Source of the DNA: Anaerolineae bacterium
GTDB taxonomy: Bacteria > Chloroflexota > Anaerolineae > E26-bin7
NCBI GenBank assembly: GCA_029933115.1
Contig: JAOZOT010000077.1
Span: 1 to 11,487 of the forward strand
Length of the DNA stretch: 11,487 bases
Direction: 5' to 3'
Part shown: in pieces, positions 7,086 to 11,487 of the stretch
Layout: the number at the start of each line of letters is the position of its first letter
How positions within the stretch are numbered: position 1 is the stretch's first letter
Notes under the pieces: generated by a model
Databases searched by the model: none
What the model was told of the DNA's origin: nothing
The model's input: the letters and a program-made list of their open reading frames with translations, nothing else
Program-made: the position numbers and the translations under genes

Positions 7086-7165
7086 GAAATTTTTGAGAAT
7101 GGAATTAGCGTCCCTGTCAATCAGAAAAGTACAATTGGTTTACCGTGCGTCCCTCCTTTCCTTTG

Positions 7166-7215
7166 ACTGATGGCTGATGGCGAATGGCTATCAGCTATCG
7201 GCTATCAAGCGCAGC
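7166..7215. repeat. Short reiterated intergenic repeat (CTGATGGC / GCTATC words)
   Basis: The gap between the FGE-like gene and livK contains closely spaced variants of the same words: ACTGATGGCTGATGGCGAAT and then GGCTATCAGCTATCGGCTAT. GATAGC-type units occur three times in tandem on the minus strand. No ORF or stable hairpin covers it. It looks like a simple-sequence-derived dispersed intergenic repeat; its role, if any, is unknown. Confidence 0.5.
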
Positions 7216-7232
7216 GAGCTATCCGCCGTTGA

Positions 7233-8141
7233 TCAGCGCGCACAACGGAAGCCGATGTCATCATGGGTGGTGGTGGTCGGGTCGCCGGCGTTGCGGTTGG
7301 TGGCGCGCACTTGGGCTTCGTCGTCAAACCACCCTCCACCCCGAAGCCCACGCAGGTCTGGGCTATACTTTGGATCCTGGTAGTCACTGCCGGGATAGGC
7401 CTCGTAGGGTGAATCTACCCATTCCCACACGTTGCCCGCCATGTCGCAGAGGCCGTAGCCATTAGGAGGGTAACTACCAACAGCAACCGTCCCACGCAGG
7501 CCGCTTTCCCTGACGTTGGCCTTGGAAGGATCCCACTCGTTGCCCCACGGGAATAGAAAGCCTTCAGGGCCGCGCGCTGCTTTTTCCCACTCGGCCTCAG
7601 TGGGCAGGCGCTTACCGACCCAGGTGCAATAGGCCACGGCATCGTCAAAGGTCACATACACCACCGGATGGCTGTCTTTGCCTTCGGTATAGGCCGCACG
7701 CCAGTTGGTGATGCCCTGCTTCTCGGCGTAGGTCTCATAGCCGGTAGCCTCGACGAAGGTGGCAAAGTCGGCGTTGGTCACCTCGAACTTGTCTATCATA
7801 AAGGCCGGCAAATCCACTTCGTGCGCCGGAGCTTCGTTGGGCTCGCCGGAATCGGTGCCCATGGTAAAAGGGCCGGCCGGGATTTCCACCATGATGTCGG
7901 TGACGGCCGGAGCAGGCGTGGCTTCAGCCCCTTCTGGTGCCGGTGTATTAGTGGGCAGGGGGGTAGGTGTGGGCGGGGGAGGAAGGGGTGTCGAGGTAGG
8001 AATGATAGGGATAGGGGTAGGTGTGGGTAAAACCGATGCTGAGGGAGGTTCGGTGGCGGGAGGTGCTGTCCCTCCAGGTTCACCTCCGCAGGCAGCGAGC
8101 AACAACGCAAACGCCAACAAGATGATCCATAGTCTATTCAT
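7233..8141 (-). CDS. FGE/SUMF1-fold lipoprotein, probably non-catalytic
   Basis: This predicted lipoprotein (302 residues) is exported to the outer face of the membrane. A signal peptide (1-17) ends in a lipobox LLAAC (Cys18), then a Pro/Thr-rich linker (about 22-80, PTPTP and PLPTNTPAP units), then a formylglycine-generating-enzyme-type domain (about 83-302). Domain landmarks are IPAGPFTMGTD (87-97), RLPTEAEWEKAARG, GNVWEWV, LRGGGWFDD and GFRCA at the end. The pair of cysteines that true FGEs carry in the GGS-x-x-C-x4-C segment is missing: the region reads GGGWFDDEAQVRATNRN (268-284). Sulfatase activation is therefore unlikely; a binding or structural role, as in many bacterial relatives, is more probable. 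The ATG at 8141 is chosen over 8162 because GGAGGAAG lies 8 nt upstream. A strong promoter lies at 8225-8253, and the livK genes follow downstream. Confidence 0.88.
   Translation of the reverse strand: MNRLWIILLAFALLLAACGGEPGGTAPPATEPPSASVLPTPTPIPIIPTSTPLPPPPTPTPLPTNTPAPEGAEATPAPAVTDIMVEIPAGPFTMGTDSGEPNEAPAHEVDLPAFMIDKFEVTNADFATFVEATGYETYAEKQGITNWRAAYTEGKDSHPVVYVTFDDAVAYCTWVGKRLPTEAEWEKAARGPEGFLFPWGNEWDPSKANVRESGLRGTVAVGSYPPNGYGLCDMAGNVWEWVDSPYEAYPGSDYQDPKYSPDLRGLRGGGWFDDEAQVRATNRNAGDPTTTTHDDIGFRCAR
7958..7988 (+). other. G-quadruplex-type motif within the lipoprotein linker
   Basis: The plus strand (template for the lipoprotein gene) has four G-runs of 6, 3, 5 and 4 with loops of 7, 1 and 5 nt, which meets the usual G-quadruplex pattern. 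More G-runs follow at 8008-8027. The cause is probably the Pro-rich linker coded by CCC/CCT codons, so any structural effect may be incidental. Confidence 0.55.
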
Positions 8142-8149
8142 GACAAGTG

Positions 8150-8157
8150 CTTCCTCC
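8150..8157 (-). promoter_or_regulatory. Ribosome binding site fixing the FGE-like lipoprotein start
   Basis: GGAGGAAG on the minus strand ends 8 nt before the ATG at 8141. The earlier in-frame ATGs at 8162 and 8159 overlap or precede this site and lack a comparable signal of their own. Confidence 0.7.
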
Positions 8158-8224
8158 ATCATTCTTTCAAAATTTCCGGCAAGGACCTTTTGGATCTATT
8201 TCACATTATGGAACGTCGTTTCTA

Positions 8225-8253
8225 ATTGTATCACACCTTGTACTTCTTGTCAA
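8225..8253 (-). promoter_or_regulatory. Strong sigma-70-type promoter for the FGE-like lipoprotein (and possibly the liv operon)
   Basis: On the minus strand a consensus -35 TTGACA (8253-8248) is followed by a 17-bp spacer and the -10 TACAAT (8230-8225), with TG one base before it, making an extended -10. The predicted start of transcription is near 8217, giving a leader of about 75 nt before the ATG at 8141. It lies just upstream of the lipoprotein gene and is the only clear promoter in the window. Confidence 0.75.
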
Positions 8254-8285
8254 TCGGCACCGAGGAGTCTCTGAGGTAAGCCCCT

Positions 8286-8325
8286 AAAATTCCGCCAACC
8301 TGTGCGGTTAAGACTTCCGAGGTCT
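8286..8325. repeat. Small palindromic intergenic element after the C45 gene
   Basis: The gap contains AGACTTCCGAGGTCT (8311-8325), which folds as a short hairpin with a CCG loop, next to CCGCCAACCTGTGCGG (8292-8307), which has 4-bp matching ends. Together they resemble a compact dispersed repeat unit rather than a normal terminator, since no U-run follows. It lies about 40 nt past the C45 stop and upstream of the promoter at 8225-8253. The remainder of this gap shows nothing recognisable. Confidence 0.35.
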
Positions 8326-8366
8326 CGTATAGCCTCGACGCGACCAGAAATTCATGACAAAAGCAA

Positions 8367-9422
8367 CTATATGGCGGACTCGATGAACTTTTCAGGGGCT
8401 AGCACGGGGTGATCCATGTATATCCTGAGTCTGCGGCCATCCAGGTCGAATAGTGCGGTGCAGAGTGTAACGTTCTCATCTGGAGGGGTAGCCGTGCGAT
8501 AAATGGGATACCTCTCATTCACCTGGTCCCCAAGGACAGCCAGTACCCCGGCGGCACCCACAGGAGGACTGTCTCGCATGAGCTCGTTGGCTCGTTCCAC
8601 GCGCGCCCGGCTAGAAGGCCCGATGATCTGATCTACATCCGTGAGCTCTTGATAGTGATTGGTGTGAAAGTAACAACCGTGGATCTCACGGACGTGGTAG
8701 GTCCTTGGCGCAACTTCTACATGCACAACCCGCCGTTCGCGCACAGAACCGATGGTGTAGCTAAAGCCCAGAGCCCGTCCTGGCACCGTTACCCGCTCGA
8801 TGGCATCGTCCAGGGAGCGCGCCTCCAGCAGAGAACGGGCGATAAAATGTCGGCCTACCCCTACCTTGGCCTCCCGGGGCCGGACGTTGTCAACGGAGAA
8901 ACACACGCCCTCGCTGTTAAAGCCAAAAGCGTTGCCGCAGAGAAACCCAGGATACGAGAGCGCGGTGAAGGCAGGCTTGCCCTCGACCCTGACGCCGACA
9001 ACGTACATGTTGTTGCGAAACTCGGGTGCGCCATCTTCGTTGTGGCCGATCAAGGCCACCTCGTCCGTGACCACGACGCAGTCGGAACACCCACGAGCGT
9101 AGGGATTGTAAAGATACTCCCGGTATTCCCCCCGCATGTTGGCCAGGAACAACTCCTCAAATGGCCGCCCGGACCCCTGGGCCAGCCCCTCGAGTTCGGC
9201 CAAGTAGTCTGGATAGCGAGCCCGATTCAGGTCAAGTAGTTCCCGGTACGTCGCTTGGCCTTCTGGGGTGCGGTGATAGGGAAAGATCTGTTGATGGAGA
9301 AAACGATAGTTGTCAAACAGCCGATGGATCTGTTCAGCAAAACGTTTCCCAATAGCAAAGCCGACCTCAAAGTGGGACCCAGTCGTCTCAAACTGTTCGA
9401 TCGTGCTGGTGAGTGCGCTCAT
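8367..9422 (-). CDS. C45-family Ntn acyltransferase/amidohydrolase (isopenicillin N acyltransferase-like)
   Basis: The 351-residue protein matches the acyl-CoA:6-aminopenicillanic acid acyltransferase-like (peptidase C45) group of N-terminal-nucleophile hydrolases, which make or break amide bonds. The N-terminal part has the family's G-SHFEVGFAIGKRF segment (15-28) and ELEGLAQGSG (76-85). Gly111-Cys112 within ARGCSDC is the expected autocatalytic cleavage site, freeing Cys112 as nucleophile, followed by IGHNEDG (125-131), the family's GxNxD motif, and NSEGVCFSVDN. No signal peptide is visible, so it is probably cytoplasmic. It starts only 8 nt after the stop of the KamA-like gene and has a poor ribosome site, which suggests coupled translation and a shared function. 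Known relatives include fungal penicillin acyltransferase and insect Tan, a beta-alanyl-dopamine hydrolase. The actual substrate is unknown; penicillin synthesis is not implied. Confidence 0.88.
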   Translation of the reverse strand: MSALTSTIEQFETTGSHFEVGFAIGKRFAEQIHRLFDNYRFLHQQIFPYHRTPEGQATYRELLDLNRARYPDYLAELEGLAQGSGRPFEELFLANMRGEYREYLYNPYARGCSDCVVVTDEVALIGHNEDGAPEFRNNMYVVGVRVEGKPAFTALSYPGFLCGNAFGFNSEGVCFSVDNVRPREAKVGVGRHFIARSLLEARSLDDAIERVTVPGRALGFSYTIGSVRERRVVHVEVAPRTYHVREIHGCYFHTNHYQELTDVDQIIGPSSRARVERANELMRDSPPVGAAGVLAVLGDQVNERYPIYRTATPPDENVTLCTALFDLDGRRLRIYMDHPVLAPEKFIESAI

Positions 9423-9430
9423 GTAAGGGC

Positions 9431-11353
9431 CTAATAGTAATACCAGATGCTCTCGTATTCAGCCGGGTCCTCACCCAGTTTCTCCAGCTCTTGCAGGTAC
9501 TCGTAGATGGGATTGTCCACGTAGGGCCAGGGTTCCATGGGGGTGATCCCTTTTTCCCAAGGGTGCCAGAGATAGACGCGCCGGCCATCGGGGCGGATGG
9601 CCACCAACTCCCGGTCCTGCCAGGCGCGGATGTGGTTCTTGCCCAGGCGAGGGACGTTGAAAACCGGCTCGTCGGTGCGGAAGATGCCGGGCAATAATCT
9701 GGCCTCTTCCTTGCGCTCCTGAGCCACGCGGGCCAGTGGGGTCAGATAGTCCCTGGTCTCCTCTTTGCCTTTGGGGTAGAAGGTGTAGTAGGGGTCCACT
9801 CCCACTTTCTTCATGGCGATGCGGTTGGCCACGGTCTGAAAGCGGCGGCTGGTTTCCACGGTGAAGACCTGCTGATTGTAAACGTAGATGCCCTGCCGGC
9901 GCAGTTTGAAAACCGCCTCGGCCAACTCTGGCGTGATCTCGGCTGCGCTTTCAATGTGAGTGACGAAGCACACATTCCGGCGGCCGGGTTCGATGTAGCT
10001 GCCCAGTAGCTCGGCCAGTTCATCGGTGATCCTCATAGGCATGGTCACCGGCGCCCTGCTGGCCCAGCGGATATTGACTATGTGCTCCATAGCACTGAGC
10101 CGGTCGTTGATGTATTTGATGCGGCGGTCGCTGAGGAACAGAGGATCACCGCCGGTGATGAGCACGTCCTGTATGGCCGGGTGAGCAGCGAACCAATCCA
10201 GGGCCCTCTCCAGTTGCTCATCGGGGGGCATGGCCCCCGGCATCATAGGGCCGGTGATCTCCCAGTTGCGCTGGCAGTAGACACAAATCTGGGGACAGGT
10301 ATCGTAGGGTTTGATGATGGCGACGGCGGCGTAGCGCCGGGTCACCAGATCAACGGGAGAAGTGTCATGTTCACCCATGAAATCAAAGTAGTACTCTCGG
10401 TCGTCCCGGTGTTCTATCATGCGATGCACATAGTGCAGCGGCGGAATCACCTGCGCCCGAATCTGCGCATCTACCTCCCGCTCGGCCGATTCAAAGTCGA
10501 ACAAGGAGAGGTAATACGGGGTGATCCCGAAGGGAACCCGGTTTTCGATGGCCAAGGTTATGGCCTCGATCTCCTCGTCTTTGAGGGGCACCAACTGTTT
10601 CAGGTGCTCCAACCCCTCCCTGTCTCGGAAGATGTAGCGCAATTGCCAGGCCGGATTGTTCCAGTGGTGGAGAGTGGCGTCAAAGTGGTCCAGGATCTTT
10701 TGGCGGTTTTTCTCCCTCCTGGCAATGAGGGCTGGGTCCAAGCCGGTAGGGTGTCGCCGGATGAGGGCAGACACTTTTTCCGCCACATGGTCCAGATAGT
10801 CGGAACGAGCCTGGCCGGCTGCTCGTCCTTCTATCTGCCGGAAATCCACCGCCTCTACGCCTTCGTCGGCCAGGACGGGCCCCAGCCAGCCCTGGGCCAA
10901 CCCAGCCTGGCCGTTGATCGCTTTGAAGAGGTGCTTGAACTCTTCGATGAAGCCAGGGCTGATTTCGTCCTGGACTGTTTCGTCCTGGCGCGCCAGCCGC
11001 CATAGATAGGTCAGCGTCCCGAAACCGGCGATCTGCTCATTGCGGGGTGAGAGGATATTGTAGAAGACTCTCAGAGCCTCCATAGCCGTGGCCCAGTCCA
11101 ACTTGTGGCCATCGAGTTGACCGCACCGATACTTCCACTCCAGGTCTTTCAAATAGTTGAACAGCCTCTCTCGCCCAGTTTCAGGGTCATCGCTCTCCTG
11201 AAGGAGACGGTGAATCACAGGGTCGTATTCCCACAGGTCCTCCTTCTCTCGTTTTGAGGAACGCGTCGCCACCCTTTGACCTTCCCTTCGACTTTGTTCG
11301 GGGGGCGCCTTGCTCAAGACAGGCTGCGCTGCCAGCGTTGTCTCAACGCCCAT
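9431..11353 (-). CDS. Long KamA-family radical SAM, PLP-dependent aminomutase-like protein
   Basis: KamA-family enzymes shift an amino group from the 2 to the 3 position of an amino acid using S-adenosylmethionine, a [4Fe-4S] cluster and PLP. In 640-residue numbering the cluster motif CPQICVYC is at Cys353/357/360, followed by Arg362 at the place of the LAM carboxylate-binding Arg. GGDPL (401-405) and the SRAPVTMPMRI segment (432-442) match the family, and VPRLGK ends in Lys572, the likely PLP lysine, although LAM itself has a PGGGGK motif. The two Asp that bind the lysine side chain in LAM are replaced by Ser/Arg (502/503) and Lys528, so lysine is an unlikely substrate. The N-terminal region before the cluster is about 350 residues, against about 125 in LAM. 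An in-frame GTG at 11440 would give 669 residues, but GAGGAGG sits 9 nt before the ATG at 11353. The C45 gene follows 8 nt downstream. Confidence 0.88.
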   Translation of the reverse strand: MGVETTLAAQPVLSKAPPEQSRREGQRVATRSSKREKEDLWEYDPVIHRLLQESDDPETGRERLFNYLKDLEWKYRCGQLDGHKLDWATAMEALRVFYNILSPRNEQIAGFGTLTYLWRLARQDETVQDEISPGFIEEFKHLFKAINGQAGLAQGWLGPVLADEGVEAVDFRQIEGRAAGQARSDYLDHVAEKVSALIRRHPTGLDPALIARREKNRQKILDHFDATLHHWNNPAWQLRYIFRDREGLEHLKQLVPLKDEEIEAITLAIENRVPFGITPYYLSLFDFESAEREVDAQIRAQVIPPLHYVHRMIEHRDDREYYFDFMGEHDTSPVDLVTRRYAAVAIIKPYDTCPQICVYCQRNWEITGPMMPGAMPPDEQLERALDWFAAHPAIQDVLITGGDPLFLSDRRIKYINDRLSAMEHIVNIRWASRAPVTMPMRITDELAELLGSYIEPGRRNVCFVTHIESAAEITPELAEAVFKLRRQGIYVYNQQVFTVETSRRFQTVANRIAMKKVGVDPYYTFYPKGKEETRDYLTPLARVAQERKEEARLLPGIFRTDEPVFNVPRLGKNHIRAWQDRELVAIRPDGRRVYLWHPWEKGITPMEPWPYVDNPIYEYLQELEKLGEDPAEYESIWYYY

Positions 11354-11362
11354 TGCATAATG

Positions 11363-11369
11363 CCTCCTC
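11363..11369 (-). promoter_or_regulatory. Ribosome binding site supporting the KamA-like start at 11353
   Basis: GAGGAGG on the minus strand is 9 nt before the ATG at 11353. The alternative in-frame GTG at 11440 has no comparable site. An out-of-frame ATG at 11358 lies closer but opens only a 14-codon frame. Confidence 0.6.
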
Positions 11370-11487
11370 GCATTAGTTTGTCGTTCTTCCTCAGTGAGAG
11401 GTAGCTCTGCACTCAATCGTGGTTGGGCAGGTTGCCCCACTCCGAGGGCGCAGGAGAGGAAAAATTTATGGTTTTTTGGGCGGCGGC

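Larger units (their letters stand above)
3862..7100 (-). repeat. Tandem duplication of the livK unit (leader, gene and downstream hairpin)
   Basis: Two adjacent units of about 1.6 kb, roughly 7100-5484 and 5475-3862, share the leader with its ribosome site, the whole coding region, about 45 nt past the stop, and a stem-loop. Within them 4968-5368 and 6594-6994 read as 401 identical bases, covering the signal peptide end, the LysM module and the start of the binding domain. Another stretch of over 80 identical bases lies near the 3' end (about 4079-4161 and 5701-5783). The middle of the genes differs at about half of the residues. The pattern fits an old tandem duplication whose ends have been homogenised recently by gene conversion. 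Confidence 0.9.

Noticed and set aside
7092..7120. Possible promoter upstream of livK copy 2 (TTGACA at 7120-7115)
   Set aside because: The -35 is perfect, but at 16-18 bp spacing no sequence resembles a -10 box, so I did not annotate it.
7233..8141. Reading the SUMF1-fold protein as a working sulfatase-activating FGE
   Set aside because: The cysteine pair needed for formylglycine generation is absent in the GGGWFDDEAQVR segment, and no sulfatase gene is in the window.
8367..9422. Interpreting the C45 protein as evidence of beta-lactam antibiotic synthesis
   Set aside because: No isopenicillin N synthase or ACV synthetase gene is present, and the C45 family has many unrelated amide substrates.
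10082..11005. 307-codon plus-strand open frame opposite the KamA-like gene
   Set aside because: The opposite strand encodes a clear radical SAM protein with all motifs; the plus-strand translation shows no recognisable domain and is explained by high-GC antisense reading.
1..11487. CRISPR array, tRNA, rRNA or insertion sequence
   Set aside because: No regularly spaced direct repeats, no cloverleaf or rRNA-like sequence and no transposase-like frame were seen; the only large repeat is the livK duplication.

Overview
The window is a nine-gene, minus-strand stretch of a bacterial chromosome. Several features point to Chloroflexota, probably an Anaerolineae-like lineage: solute-binding proteins that carry an N-terminal LysM module instead of a lipid anchor, a lipoprotein with a long Pro/Thr linker, and GC content that looks like the mid-to-high fifties. 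That assignment is inference from protein style; there is no marker gene in the window.

In transcription order (right to left) the layout is as follows. (1) A long KamA-family radical SAM aminomutase-like protein (about 11353 to 9431) is followed 8 nt later by a C45-family Ntn acyltransferase/amidohydrolase (9422 to 8367); they look like one unit. (2) A 225-bp gap holds a near-consensus extended -10 promoter (8225-8253) that reads into an FGE/SUMF1-fold lipoprotein (8141 to 7233). (3) Then comes a complete branched-chain amino-acid-type (HAAT) ABC transporter: two tandem paralogous LysM-tethered binding proteins (livK copies, 7072 to 5552 and 5446 to 3929), permeases livH (3833 to 2640) and livM (2643 to 1609), and ATPases livG (1612 to 833) and livF (840 to 139). 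The permease/ATPase genes overlap their neighbours by 4, 4 and 8 nt, so they are probably translationally coupled. Each livK copy is followed by a strong hairpin with no U-run, which could set the binding protein to permease ratio.

The most notable points are these. The livK pair is a mosaic tandem duplication: 401 bp of perfect DNA identity over the LysM/N-lobe region, while the middle of the ligand-binding domain has dropped to about half identity. The KamA-like enzyme has the core radical SAM and PLP-lysine features but lacks the two acidic residues that read lysine in lysine 2,3-aminomutase, with basic or neutral residues there instead. It is paired with a C45 enzyme, which suggests an unassigned beta-amino-acid pathway. 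LivH carries an extra N-terminal segment of about 100 residues with two membrane spans. The first 138 bases hold no confident gene, only an inverted repeat and a strong ribosome binding site pointing into the antisense of livF.
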